A stretch of 64,000 nt of DNA from Strigamia acuminata (GCA_949358305.1 OX442318.1:11762517-11826516), one strand, 5' to 3'; positions 31,946 to 43,164 are shown, counted from the stretch's first letter. The notes: generated by a model not told the origin, from the sequence alone. Made by a program: numbers and translations.

Positions 31946-33550
31946 GTCACGAGCCGGCCTCGGTGCCTGAGTCGGCGGAGGCACTGGCGGGGGAGCCAGT
32001 CCTGGTGGTCGATGCGGGACGTATTCTAGGAACGCCTCGCCTGGTCGCATGTTTCCAGGGGGCGTCCATCTAGTTATGGCTGGTGGTGGGGCCTCGAGGA
32101 GAGGCGGCCAGCTGGGTTGGACCGGATGGAAGGTCGGTGCGGATGGCGCTAGCGCGGTTTGGTCCGTAGAGGGCGTTGGCCGGTTCGCGGAGAATCCACG
32201 AAAGGCGTTGGTGAGCACTTCGGCCAGTTCTCTTCGTGACATGGGCTGTTCTGTTTTTGGCCCTTCGTCCAAATCCATTTTTTCTTCAATGGTTTCGCAC
32301 CATCCTTCGGGTCCCTTCTTCCGATCGGAGGACGACACGGCTGCGGGTCCGGCTCTTGGCGAGTCCGAACTACCGGCGGCGGTCGGCCTCTTCTCGGCGG
32401 CGGCGAGTTTCGCTAGCAGGGTTTGCATCCTTTGCCTGCGGCGAGCTCTGCTCTTCCGGTTGCGCCTAGTGTTGGCGGTTTCGACGTACGAAGGGGTTAC
32501 CGAGTTTCTTCGGATTTTGTACGGGGGTTCCGCTTGGTCGAACATGGTCGACTCTTCGTCCGACGGCCGGACGGTACGTACTAGGAAGAGAGAGGGCGCG
32601 GCTGTGGTCGCCGCTTGTCTCTCCTGTTCGTCGACCTGGTCGCTCCACGAGTTGGAAGGTCCGGCCTCTGGATTTATTCGTAATTCGCGGGATGAGGCGG
32701 GTACTATTACAACGGAGCGCAGGCCTCCCGACTGGGTGGCCGTTTGAATTCTTAAGTCGGAATTGTTCGAATGGCTGGGTTGCGTCCCGCTCGTCGACGG
32801 GCCGCTCTCCTCGGTGGAAAGGGCCTGCCCACTTAGTGCGGGGCCGCTGTTTGAGCTTGAGGCCTGCCTCTTCAGCCTCCTGACTCGTGTGCCGCTCTGG
32901 AGGATACCGACTCGATGCAGCTGCCACATTTCGGCTTGAGTGGCGACGAAGCCAACGGGCGGCACCCACGGTGTTGCTTGGCGGTCTTCGCGGGCTTCAC
33001 GCAACCATTCTCTAATTTCTCCTGTCGAGAAACCATTCCGTTCCAAGGTTCGTGTCGCGGCACTGGTTGCCGTTCGCTCTAGGTGAGCGATTTCCTCGCG
33101 GACGATTCGTCTCCGCTCTTCTGGCGTTGCGGCGTTGCGCCACCGAAGGCCGGTGTATTCGTCTGCCTCGGTACCGCCGTACCGAGCTCGAAGTAGCTCT
33201 GAAAAAATAGGGCTCGACGGATCGAAATCGGGATCGATCCGTGGCCCCACCCTTTCTCGTATTTGCCTGGGCAAACATTCGATCAGCGTCCTGGGTCGGT
33301 CAAAGAATTCTTCGATCGCTCGGGAGTAGCGTAATCTCAGGGCCCAGACATCGGTGTCTTCCTCTGGATAGGCTAGCCGGATAAATTCTGGCATCGCTAG
33401 CCGGAAGATGTTGCCCTTGGTGGGCACTGTAGACGGCAGGGCGTCCCATGATTGTAGCGGGTCGATCTGAAGCGTTAAATACATTTTAATTTCGATACCC
33501 TTTTTATAAATATTTGGAATAAAAAATTGTGAGATCGGCGGTGGCACCAA
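31946..33550 (-). CDS. Unrecognised long ORF, N-terminal part (interrupted by Copia)
   Basis: 535 codons from 33550; a second Met (KMYLTLQID, about residue 23) may be the true start. Helical N-terminal half (ALRLRYSRAIEEFF, LRARYGGTEADEY, RRIVREEIAHLERTA), then Ser/Thr/Pro-rich spacer, an Arg-rich block (RRNRKSRARRRQRM) and a Pro-rich end. The helical N-terminus followed by basic and Pro-rich parts would suit a Gag-like protein, but I recognise no family. The Copia insertion at 31945/24629 separates it from its C-terminal part; the two together are about 960 codons in one frame. Confidence 0.6.
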
Positions 33551-34010
33551 AATTTCTTTCGGTTGTGGCCGCTCCTCTCTGTCCTGATTATTCGCAGGTC
33601 CGCGGTGGTTGGCCGCTGGTGTAGCTCAGTCTTTCTCTTGCTACCTTTTTTAGATTCAGGAGGTCCGCTCAAAACAACGTCGCGTAATATAAAAGAATCG
33701 GTTGTTTTTACTTAAGCTTTTCTACTCGTATTTTAATTTATTACGAAGTTTCAACGTTACTTTCAGTTTTTAATTTTTTCTAATTTTTTTAGCGACGCCA
33801 TCTTGGCAAACAATTCCTTTGTCTGGGTTTGGAGATCGGAGATCTTCGAGCACGAAAAAGGTTTCCGCGCCCGAGCTCCGATTCTACCGAAAATCAACAA
33901 AATAAATACAAAAAGAATTCATCAGTCAAGTTATCACGCGCCACAATCCGACATGGTGTCGGATGTCGGCGGATTACATTTTCGATCTTACGGGAAGATC
34001 TTATGTTACC
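33551..34010. other. Spacer between the unrecognised ORF and Copia 2
   Basis: Upstream side of the minus-strand ORF. It includes TGGTGCCACCGCC on the minus strand, which could be a primer site, but I cannot match it to a tRNA. A GTAGCTCAGT at about 33629 is an isolated A-box-like word without a tRNA fold. Confidence 0.35.
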
Positions 34011-34513
34011 TGTGGTTGTTGCTCCGGCTCATCCCAATTTTCTGTAGCAGAGGAGTGCGCTCACAGTATAAAATACTGTGTGTGGAAGCGAGTTTAAATG
34101 CCGAAACACGGCTAATATGAGCGCAATGACGTGCGCGCACCTCCAGCGCTTGAAAATGGTGGAAAATAAAGTCACTGCACTCTAAAGTGCTCATGAGTGA
34201 CAAACTCAATGTAAAAATAAACTAAATGTTTAATAAAAACGAAAATGCTTACATAATGTGGTCCATTTAGATGGAGAAAATACATGAGTGCTTGCTGGCA
34301 TGCAAGCGGCCATTGTGATTGTGAAAAACATACATGCACACCATCTGGTGTTAATAATAAGTAATACAAAAGTAAACAGTATAGAGGCAGCATTATGCCC
34401 AATGTTAAATAATGAAATAAATCCTAATAAATACACTAGGCTGCATAATGCAGTAATACATTAAGAAATGTGCAAAACAAGTACGGAGGACTGTTTGGCA
34501 TTGATAAACAACA
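34011..34513 (-). repeat. 3' LTR of Copia 2
   Basis: 503 bp. Sequence unlike the Copia 1 LTR, yet also packed with hairpins: CACAGTAT/ATACTGTG (34062-34080), GCTTGC/GCAAGC, nested GTCACT/AGTGAC with GCACT/AGTGC, and the palindrome GTGCGCGCAC. Confidence 0.7.
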
Positions 34514-34721
34514 ATTTCCCCCTTCGATGGCAAATAGCCGCAAAAATAAAGAATAAGTTAAGGGAAAAACTTTAAATGTAACTTTACATAGAATAATAAT
34601 AATGGAAATAATAATTCGGAACATCGAGCCGGGTACTGTTATATTAATCACTACGGAAGCCCGAAAATTCCCACTGGAACTCGATGATCCTCAAAATTCG
34701 GGTAAAACTAAATTAAGAATG

Positions 34722-37700
34722 TCACGATAGGTTGAAATTGAAAATCCGGGAAATCAGCAGACGCAGTTGAGATGAGCTCAACCATTTGGTAAAAATGTCT
34801 GCCACGTTCATTGATCCGGGGACTTTGCGCAATTGGAATGCACCTGCTGTGTACCATTCCCGAATCCAATGAAATTTCACTCGGATATGTTTCGTTTTAC
34901 TGTTCTCCACGTCATTTGATGTGAATTGGATAGAAGAAAGCGCATCGGAGAACACTAAAGGTGGTGAAGATCTATTCAGCATCGGGACGGAACTGTAGAC
35001 GTAATCGAGCCAATAAAGCTCACGGACGCACTCAACGAGGGCGACAAACTCCGCCTCCATCGTTGAGCACGCCACGCTGGTCTGTTTTCTACAACTCCAT
35101 CCGATGGGGACGTTTCCAATAAAAGCTATATACCCGCCGAAACTCAAAGAAGTGCTGACTTCGGTGGCCCAGGACGCGTCAGTATATCCCCATAGTTGTC
35201 CATTGGAACAATTTGATAGTTCAATTGCGTAATCCAAAGTATTGCCTACGTAGCGCACAACCTGCATGAGCGCTTTGATGTGAGTGTGGTTGTAGCAATT
35301 ATTGAACTGTGACAACATTATAACTGAGAATAATATATCAGGTCGTGTCCTCGATGCGAGGAAGAGAAGAGAGCCAATTAACGAACGATAAGGAAATTCT
35401 GGCAAGTCCTCTTTCGACCCTTTGACGAGTGTCGTTCCTGGTGTTACTGGGACCTTGATGAGTTTATCGGCGATAATTTCAAATTTCTTGAGAATCTTCT
35501 GTATGTATGCACGTTGGATGATGAAGATTCCTTTGGGAGTACGGATGAACTCTACACCTAAGAGTTTGGTAATTGGTCCTAAATTCACGACATCGAATTT
35601 GGTGCTGATGAGCGCAATTAATTGCGTCAGGATGCTATCCGTCGCGTAAAATAGAACTATATCATCGACGTATATTAGCATCACGGCGGAAGTTCCGTAT
35701 ATGTATACACAGTTGCATCCTGGTAATCTGCGAAATCCTAAATCGCGCAATGTTTGATCTAATTTCTCAAACCATTGGCGCCCGGACTGGTGGAGACCAT
35801 AGAGCGACTTTATCAGGAGCCATACATGATTTGGATTTGAACATGTTGCGCCAGCTGGAATGCGCATATATACTTTGTGCGCAAGATCGCCGTATAGGTA
35901 CGCGCACTTCACATCTAAATGCGCGTCCTTCCACCCTTTGAGGACTACTAATAGGCAGAAAAATAGGCGTATGAGAACAAAGTTGACAACAGGGCTAAAG
36001 ACTTCATCGTAGTCTACACCCAAAGTTTGGCGAAAGCCCTGTGCCACTAATCTGGCGCGATATCTGGCTGGTTTGCCTAGAGCATCTTCCTTCAGTTTGA
36101 AGAGCCACTTGCACCCTAATATGGTTGTATTTTCCGGTTTAGGGACCTCTTCATAGACGCCTCTTTTTGCAAAAGTGTCTAATTCTTCATTAATGGCTTC
36201 CTGCCATTTTGTCGCATCCGGAAATCTCACAGCCTCTGCATAGCTGGTAGGGTCACGGCGACACAAATGCACTCTAGGAAGTGGTAATGGAAGATCCTCC
36301 AATTCGTATTCCATATTGCCAAAATAAAATAGTTCAGGATCATAAGGAATGTTGTTCATGTGACAGAATTCCTCAACGTCACCTCTAGAACGTAATCGGA
36401 GTCCTGCTTCTGGGAAATAATAAACATCGACTTTGAGTTTTCCAGGTTCCTGTACTTTGCGCAAATGTTCCTCCCTTTTCCAGTGTCTACACTCAGTATC
36501 TCCACCAATGTAACGCCATTTATATGCAGTTGCAGCTCCAGTTGGAGGTGGACCATGGTGGGCTGCTTGATGAGCTTGTGGCGCATTTCCACGAGAGCCT
36601 CGACGAGCATTTACAAAACTCGGAGGTGAACCAGGTGGTGTATGACTTGGTGTATTGCCGGGAGTAATGACTGGACTCGGCACCGGCGTTATTACTGGAG
36701 TAATTAGAGGGGCTCGAATAGGAGATCCCGGAGTTGGAGTGGCTGGCGGAGTTCGGAATTGAGCACCCGCTGGGGTCGAATCGTCAGAGTCATAGTCCGT
36801 ATCACATTCATCCTCTGAATCCGGAAATTTGGGCCAATCAGTATATTCCAGTCCGTCGTCAAACCTCACATGCGGTTGTGAAATGCGCAATGGTTGATAA
36901 GTTTGCGATGTTTGATGCGATTGGTCCTCATCTGGTCCTATCCACGGTTGTTGCGGACCTCGATAATGGTTGGAACGTTTGTAGGATTGCCGTTCGTCAA
37001 TTTGGACGTGAATGGATTCGATGACTTTGTTATCTGTTGGATTCCAGACGCGATAACCTCGCGTTGTCGTGGCGTATCCAACCAAATAGCCCTCCCAAGC
37101 TCGTGGATCCAATTTGTCCCTGCCAGGAGCCGTGTGATGTACCCAGCATTTGGAGCCTAACTTCCGGAGGTGTCGGAGCGAAAGGGCACGTCGTCGCCAC
37201 AAAATATAGGGCACCTCATTTTTGAGACGAGAATGAGGGCACCGGTTCTTTATATAAGAGAAAGTCACTGCGAATTCCGCCCAAAGTTCATTAGGTAATC
37301 CGGTTTCATCTAAAATGGCACGAGTATAATCCGCCATTGTGCGATTTATTCGTTCTGCTGTGCCATTCATAGCGGGACTATGTGGATTGGTCCGTTGGGC
37401 TTGAATCCCAGTTTCCTTTAAATAGCGGTCGAATTCGTTTGATAAGAACTCCCCTCCTCGGTCAGTTCGGATGGCCTTCACTCGTTTGCCTGTCACTCGT
37501 TCGATTCGTGTGACGTAGTCTTTGAACAATCCAAATACTTGGGATTTTTGAGCCATCGGAAATATCCAGGCATAGCGCGTGGCGTCGTCGATAATCGTTA
37601 GCACATAACGCGCGCCTCCGTAGGAAGTCGTTCTTGATGCTCCCCACACGTCCATGTGTAGGAGATCTAAAGCCTTTGTAGAAATAGGATGTTCATCAGG

Positions 37701-38507
37701 TTTATGGGAAATGCGCGTTGATTTCGCAATTCGACAATGATTACACGAAAGTTCCTTGTTCACTTCTGCCGGTGTCACTCCATAAACTTGGTTATTTCCG
37801 GCCAAAAGTTTCATTGCATTGGTGTGAAGATGACCCAATCTGCTGTGCCATATCCCAGTCGCATCCTTTTTAACCGTAGGCGCTGCAACTTTCTTTTGAT
37901 TCGCCGACTTTAGATTCGGTTTGGAAGTTGGAGGAATTGCCTTTAATGTGTCGGCAAAGGATGGGACTTGAGGTAATGGATTGGTAGGAACAGGTACAGG
38001 AGGTGTCTTGGACTGGGTTACTTTGATTGGTGCAGGTGGAGGAATTTCATTTGGCAAAGGAGGGAATTCGAGCCGAAAATCAGTAAAAAGTTCAGGATTT
38101 TTCGACTTTTTCTTTGCTCTTGGATACTGGATGAAATCCTCTTCTGTCGTGACTAATGTTCGGGTCGGAGCGATTGACTGCGCAATAGGTACATCCACTG
38201 TTGACATCAGTGTTGAAGGTGGGCACAAGCCATCGACATAATAAAGGCCGCCCTTTTCTTTGGCCCGAAGCATTGGATGCTTAATGTCGGATTTGTAGAC
38301 ATAGACGTCTCCATTCCAAATATGGATGTGATGTTTAGTTTTGTCCATTTTTGACACTGAAATCAAATTCGCCTCGAATTTTGGCGCATACAACACATCT
38401 TGGAGATTTACGACACATTCTACGTTGTTGATCATGGAGATAATCTGGACTTTGCCCTTTCCTAGAACTTCGGAATGTCCTTGACCTAATGCTATGTTAA
38501 AGGGCAC
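34722..38507 (-). CDS. pol: Copia 2 Pol (protease remnant, integrase, RT, RNase H)
   Basis: 1261 codons, uninterrupted. Order: rest of protease (GQGHSEVLGKG), HHCC zinc domain (WHSRLGHLHTNAM, CNHC), integrase DDE motifs (LHMDVWGASR, RTDRGGEF, NGTAERINRT), reverse transcriptase (CKWLFKLK, YVDDIVLFYATD), RNase H (YTDASWATE, TMEAEF, KTKHIRVKFHWIREW). A TGA stop lies just upstream in the protease (about 38526), so the ORF starts internally and the element is not functional as it stands. Confidence 0.88.
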   Translation of the reverse strand: MPFNIALGQGHSEVLGKGKVQIISMINNVECVVNLQDVLYAPKFEANLISVSKMDKTKHHIHIWNGDVYVYKSDIKHPMLRAKEKGGLYYVDGLCPPSTLMSTVDVPIAQSIAPTRTLVTTEEDFIQYPRAKKKSKNPELFTDFRLEFPPLPNEIPPPAPIKVTQSKTPPVPVPTNPLPQVPSFADTLKAIPPTSKPNLKSANQKKVAAPTVKKDATGIWHSRLGHLHTNAMKLLAGNNQVYGVTPAEVNKELSCNHCRIAKSTRISHKPDEHPISTKALDLLHMDVWGASRTTSYGGARYVLTIIDDATRYAWIFPMAQKSQVFGLFKDYVTRIERVTGKRVKAIRTDRGGEFLSNEFDRYLKETGIQAQRTNPHSPAMNGTAERINRTMADYTRAILDETGLPNELWAEFAVTFSYIKNRCPHSRLKNEVPYILWRRRALSLRHLRKLGSKCWVHHTAPGRDKLDPRAWEGYLVGYATTTRGYRVWNPTDNKVIESIHVQIDERQSYKRSNHYRGPQQPWIGPDEDQSHQTSQTYQPLRISQPHVRFDDGLEYTDWPKFPDSEDECDTDYDSDDSTPAGAQFRTPPATPTPGSPIRAPLITPVITPVPSPVITPGNTPSHTPPGSPPSFVNARRGSRGNAPQAHQAAHHGPPPTGAATAYKWRYIGGDTECRHWKREEHLRKVQEPGKLKVDVYYFPEAGLRLRSRGDVEEFCHMNNIPYDPELFYFGNMEYELEDLPLPLPRVHLCRRDPTSYAEAVRFPDATKWQEAINEELDTFAKRGVYEEVPKPENTTILGCKWLFKLKEDALGKPARYRARLVAQGFRQTLGVDYDEVFSPVVNFVLIRLFFCLLVVLKGWKDAHLDVKCAYLYGDLAHKVYMRIPAGATCSNPNHVWLLIKSLYGLHQSGRQWFEKLDQTLRDLGFRRLPGCNCVYIYGTSAVMLIYVDDIVLFYATDSILTQLIALISTKFDVVNLGPITKLLGVEFIRTPKGIFIIQRAYIQKILKKFEIIADKLIKVPVTPGTTLVKGSKEDLPEFPYRSLIGSLLFLASRTRPDILFSVIMLSQFNNCYNHTHIKALMQVVRYVGNTLDYAIELSNCSNGQLWGYTDASWATEVSTSLSFGGYIAFIGNVPIGWSCRKQTSVACSTMEAEFVALVECVRELYWLDYVYSSVPMLNRSSPPLVFSDALSSIQFTSNDVENSKTKHIRVKFHWIREWYTAGAFQLRKVPGSMNVADIFTKWLSSSQLRLLISRIFNFNLS

Positions 38508-38580
38508 AACTTTAACAAAGTCCTGAAATCAAGCCTGGACGTGGCACACATGATCTGTTGCCCCACAATCCACGATCCAT
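38508..38580 (-). pseudogene. Copia 2 protease active-site remnant
   Basis: In the pol frame the minus strand reads WIVDCGATDHV with the D-x-G-A-T active site, followed by a TGA before pol continues. Upstream of this the similarity to Copia ends. Confidence 0.7.
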
Positions 38581-38599
38581 TCATGTGATTGCTTGCACT

Positions 38600-38848
38600 T
38601 TTCCTCCTTTTAGCTTGATTCCAAGGATCCTGCAGAAGTTGCACCAGGACCAGTCGACTCTTCTGATCCTGGTTCCCAAATGGACGTCGCAGTATTTCCA
38701 GAACGATACTGATGGTACGTTCAAGGTTTTGAACCTTTTGCCAAGAGACACGTACAGTGTACACCGAGTAACAGCTGCCAAATATAGCAATTCATGTCCT
38801 CCTAAAAATGCACCTGCTTGGACAGTTAAATTAAATCATACAAGTTAG
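38600..38848 (+). pseudogene. Retroelement pol fragment, possibly DIRS-like
   Basis: A 96-codon plus frame contains RILQKLHQDQSTLLILVP followed by KW, resembling the LIVPxWPxQ segment downstream of RT/RNase H in DIRS-type elements. Only this short piece is visible; the assignment is tentative. Confidence 0.3.
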
Positions 38849-39430
38849 GTTTTGATGTGGTTTTCCTAACTTTTCAAATGATTAAAAACAGTTGGCCACA
38901 TTAATATATTTTCATTCTCCCAACTATGTTTTCAAAAAAATGTAAAAAAAATTTCAATTAAAAGAATATTTTCAATTATTTATGATTGATGGTGGTTATT
39001 TATTTTACATTTTTTAAAAACACTTTCAGACCTGAATCAAAATTAAAATCTTTTTTTCCACATTTAATGTCGTAAATATGCAATAAAGGTTAAAAAGTTC
39101 ACTTAAATTTCCTGGAATGTTTGTGGAAATTTACAGAAAATTTTCTGGAAAGATGATTAAAATCTTTAGAAAATTTAATGTTAAACTCACTATTCATTAG
39201 GAAATGTACTGTAAATTCAATTTAAATTTACTGTAAATATCATGACAAACTTAATTAAACTTGTTGTAAATATGCAGTAAAATATGTTTGTAAAGTGTCT
39301 GTTTACAAGATGATAAATCCTTGTTAAATTCCGTATTTAACAATCATTGTAAACGCAGTTAATGATATGTAAAGTTGATGTTTACAATATGTTTACAAGA
39401 AATTTACAATTTGTAAATATTAATTTTCAA
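38849..39430. other. AT-rich stretch with repeated TTTACTGTAAAT-like words
   Basis: Very AT-rich, with recurring AAATTTACTGTAAAT and TGTTTACAA variants. No coding sequence seen. Confidence 0.4.
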
Positions 39431-39589
39431 GCAGTGTTGTAGGATATTCTCATTGGTTGTTGGACAATGATGCAATGGCACTCAGACAAATTCAGGGACT
39501 TCAAGTGTCAATTGGATGATGTAGCAAATGGATTCCGCAAAGTCATCCAGGCAACGATTAAACAGAATAACAGTTGCCAAATATAGCAA

Positions 39590-39945
39590 TAGTACAAGAC
39601 AACGAATGGTGGAAAGGCCCGAGTGACCCAAGGATTGTACGACGAAAAAGATGCCGACTTCGAACAGTTAGAAGAAAATAACACTCACGTCAACCTAACT
39701 CGGTCACATATCAAACCGAACATATTTTCGACGCAGAAAATTACAGCAGCTGGATTCGAATAGTCCGAATTGCAGAGTGGATTCTGCGCTTTGTACGTAA
39801 CGCGAAAAACCAACGGTCATTCGTCGGACCATTGAAAACAGAAGAAATAGAAATGGCGAAAAATTATTGGTTCGGTCCTATGCAACGCTCCAGGTTTGCA
39901 GAGAAGATGCAGTGTGCAGAACAAGAAAAAACCGACTAGGGAATC
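39590..39945 (+). pseudogene. BEL/Pao pol remnant
   Basis: Frames read NEWWKGP and then SSWIRIVRIAEWILRFVRNA, PLKTEEIEMAKNYWF, matching the stretch between RNase H and integrase of BEL/Pao polyproteins (WWxGP; F-S-S-W-x-R-L-x-R-V-x-A-W-x-L-R-F; LTxxE). Frame breaks and stops show it is dead. Confidence 0.65.
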
Positions 39946-39999
39946 GCTCTTGGCGGAACTGTTTGCTTCCAACTTTCAAAAAAGCACAATTTTCCAATA

Positions 40000-40560
40000 T
40001 TGTGGGTTGAGATGTTTAATTTTATGTTATCAGTCTCAGCAGTCACTATCTGCTTAACCAAGTTAGCACAGTGGCAAAGTGTAGCTTTATCCCATCCAAT
40101 TGGCAGATTCAGTCAAGCCAACCACCTTCCAACACGACCCACCAGAATTAGTCCATCTATTAAGATTGGGACAACAGGCAGTCAAATTTGGTATGCCCTG
40201 AAACGTCGCAAACTGAAAGATGCCAATGAAACCAAGATTGAAGAATTACAAACACTAAATTCGGATTATCTTTTAGATCAGAATGAGCGCCCACAAGTCT
40301 TCTACAGACACCCAAAAGCGGCGCAACCACGACAACAAACCACCACGCGACCAAATCGACGAGGAGGTCTGAGACAAGCCGAATCAGGACGAGAATCGTG
40401 GAGAAGTTACCGAGAGTCGCATCTGCGTCGACGAGACGAAAGAAGAGCGTCAACGGTCGAGTCACGACAAGGATCATGGAAAAGCTACCGAGAAGCGTAT
40501 TTGCGTCAACAAGACGTTAACGATCGAATTGCGACAAGACGAACCCGAACAAATCATTGA
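40000..40560 (+). CDS. Basic ORF at the 3' end of a BEL remnant
   Basis: 186 codons; N-terminal residues may not be real. The C-terminal half is Arg/Gln/Glu-rich and contains a repeated motif, ESWRSYRESHLRRRDE and GSWKSYREAYLRQQD. Position between BEL pol and the LTR-like repeat suggests the 3' end of that element's polyprotein. Reading could continue in another frame to 40732. Confidence 0.35.
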   Translation: MWVEMFNFMLSVSAVTICLTKLAQWQSVALSHPIGRFSQANHLPTRPTRISPSIKIGTTGSQIWYALKRRKLKDANETKIEELQTLNSDYLLDQNERPQVFYRHPKAAQPRQQTTTRPNRRGGLRQAESGRESWRSYRESHLRRRDERRASTVESRQGSWKSYREAYLRQQDVNDRIATRRTRTNH

Positions 40561-40653
40561 AGACCGACCAGAGGAGATCCCCACCGAAGTTCCAGCGCAG
40601 AAGAAAACCTACACGCCAGCCGACCTGATTGCCGCCATTCTTAAATGTCAAAA

Positions 40654-41970
40654 CGAGCAGCCAAAGTCAGTCTTACAATACTGTCATGTAAATGCCACAA
40701 TCATGGAGACTTGCGGGCTAACAATACAATGAGAATTGTAAATGCCACATTCCTTCTTGGATGTGGGCTAACAATACAACTAGAATAAGTGACAGAACTT
40801 TTCCAATGACCAGAGCTCTCTTCTGGTTTCACCGAGACAAGTAATGTGCTCAGTTTATCCAGGGGTGACCACGTGGAGGCAGAGAGTTGGGTTTTACACC
40901 CCCGCGAACACATCAATTTATGGTTTTGAACAGTTATATCCACCGTCTTTTGTAGGATTGTGAAGTTTCAGCACCCATTCACATGCTCCTTACGAGACTT
41001 AGAAATATAAAAATTTTTTCTTTCAACTTTTTAGTTTTCAGAGAAAAGTGAAAACTAGAATTTTCTTTCCTCGAAATGAAAATGCTAAAAATTATATACG
41101 AATATACAATTTTTTTTCTCCACTCGGTATGGTTGGCGTAAAACGGGCGTGACTAAAAGAAGATTCGCATTTTCACATTCCTGAAAGAACTGTGCCGATA
41201 GTCTAAAAAAAAAAACATTTCGAGACAAACCGATCGATGTCTACAACTGAAAAGAAACGCAGAAATTAATTAAAAAATCATAGTTGTTTTAAAAAATAAG
41301 TATAAGCTGCATCTTTGTCACACAGATTTTGGATCATATCAAACAAAAATTTAAAAATAAAAACAAAAAACTATACATTTCGTGCCAAAATCGGTTGGCC
41401 GTAATAAACACTTAAATATAAATGAGCAAACACATAAAAAAAACCGTGGATGTTAATAATTAATTGAAAATTACGGTAAATGTGTTTGATCAGGAACACA
41501 ATAAACCTTAGGCTTATTGTGTCCGTGGTTTGATCAAAGAATGAAAACTTACCTCGTTTTGTTGGACCGAAAGACCATGCAGTTTGCTTTTAAGAGAAAA
41601 AAACCACTGAAATTAGAGTAAACGATCGTTGGAAAGACAAATTCAAAGAAATATTCAAGATATACCGACGAGACGACACGACAAACAAAACCTCCTGCTT
41701 CGACTTGGATCAACGTGGCTACTTTATGTGGCTACGGGGATACACGTCTTAAATCACGGGGTCTTTCGACAGAACGAATCATAATGCGTCACTGTGTAAT
41801 GTATGGTAGCCTACTAGGGACAGTTACTGTCACCGAGTGGCATGAAATGAAATAATAAAAGTTTTCTTTTTTATTACCGCTAATTTTCGATGATAACCAC
41901 AATTTTTTGGAATTTCGTTCGTTCTTTTACATAAATTAATTTTTTACTTAATTAAAATTTGTTTAAAAGG
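40654..41970 (+). repeat. 1.3-kb direct repeat (BEL-type LTR candidate), copy 1
   Basis: Collinear with 49505-50578 plus 52098-52340. It starts GCCAAAGTCAGTCTTACAATAC then TGTCATGTAAATGCC, ends near AATTAAAATTTGTT and holds an AATAAAAG signal near its end. In both copies it directly follows BEL coding sequence, so an LTR is the simplest reading. The exact TG..CA boundaries are not certain. Confidence 0.65.
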
Positions 41971-43160
41971 CAGGATTTCACCTGCTTTTACTTTTAGGGG
42001 ATTTAAAAGTAAGCAGGCCGAAACGTGAACGGATTTCACATGTTACAAAGCACCAAAGATGTAATTAGAACCAGGTACTATATAGAAATTTTTATAAAAA
42101 GAAATTTACATATAATTTCTAATTATTTATTGTAAAATAGGTTCCTGTTTATTTATCCGACCATGAAGAATTAGCAGGGCCCTCCACGTCTGTAACAGTC
42201 GAATCGTTTTCAAGTGTTGAAATCTGTGAAAACATAACCTCTCTAGCACTAACACCTCGTGAGGTACAACTCAAACGTTTATTGAGCAATCAGAGGAGTG
42301 TGACATCAAAATGTCGCACAGCATTGAAACGAACTTTCTTTACTCTATGTACAAATGGTCAGCCGATCGTCGCCATCTTGTCCTTTTCATGCCATCGAGA
42401 ACAATAAGTCAAAGAAATTTGATGTTCATTTTTGATCAGCGTGTGAAAACCTAAAGTATTTCACCATTGCAGAATTTTCTGATCGTGACTTTAAGTTGCA
42501 ATTTCGTTTTACCAAAGTTCAGTTTATAACATTATGAGATAGGGCATTCCCAATGACTTTTTCAGCGATGAAGGGCATCATTTCTCAAGTGCGAACAACA
42601 ATTGATTAAAATTTTGTGATTAGTGTTTATAAAATTATGTTTATCTTAGTAGGTACTGCAGCACTGTGTTTTACTCTGTCGCTTATCAACACCTGCAAGA
42701 TGGTTCGATCTTGTCAAGCTGTCAAAGAGTCTCTTTGAAAGAGAAGCGAAACGTCACATTGCAGAATATTTTATGCAATGTTAAACTACATATCAAACAA
42801 GTTTGATTTTTTACTGACCACTACACAACACTCTTGGACCAGCCACAATAACCTATAACTTTATGCAGAGATGTGTATTTTCCAGATAGAATTATTTCTG
42901 GAGGGTGCAGCAGATCGTAATGGTGGACGAGAAATAAGGAAAAGAATTAGTGAAAAAGTTGTGATTGATGACGACTTATGAATAAAAGGAATTAAATAAC
43001 CAAAAATAAGTTGTCTTTCATTTAATACTAGCCCAAATAAACCAATATTGGAACACAATAGTGGGCCAATGTCAAGAATAATTATTGCATTGTTACTGGA
43101 TTATATCTCTGTATGAAAGCAGAGATAAGCTGAAGTCAATTCATTTCACATTCAACTGAT
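41971..43160. other. Non-coding, with one short repeat shared with 53.9 kb
   Basis: No gene seen. The block at about 42345-42460 (ACAAATGGTCAGCCGATCGT, then CGCCATCTTGTCC and GATCAGCGTGTGAAAACC) recurs at 53908-53980 with an internal deletion there. Confidence 0.5.
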
Positions 43161-43164
43161 CAGG

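Larger units (their letters stand above)
34011..38580 (-). mobile_element. Copia retrotransposon 2, 5'-truncated
   Basis: Minus strand. The 3' LTR is 34011-34513 (TG..CA, purine tract GAAGGGGGAAAT on the minus strand beside it). Pol is 34722-38507 and a remnant of the protease reaches 38580. The gag, primer site and 5' LTR are absent, and plus-strand sequence of another element begins near 38600. Related to Copia 1 but clearly a different lineage. Confidence 0.85.

Noticed and set aside
33620-33645. tRNA gene (GTAGCTCAGT word)
   Set aside because: No B-box GGTTCGA at the right distance and no cloverleaf.
22680-33810. Inverted pair CCAAGATGGCGTCG (22683) and CGACGCCATCTTGG (33793) as transposon TIRs
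   Set aside because: Only about 14 bp match and flanks do not; a similar AAGATGGC word occurs in the Copia LTR, so chance or a shared promoter motif is likelier.
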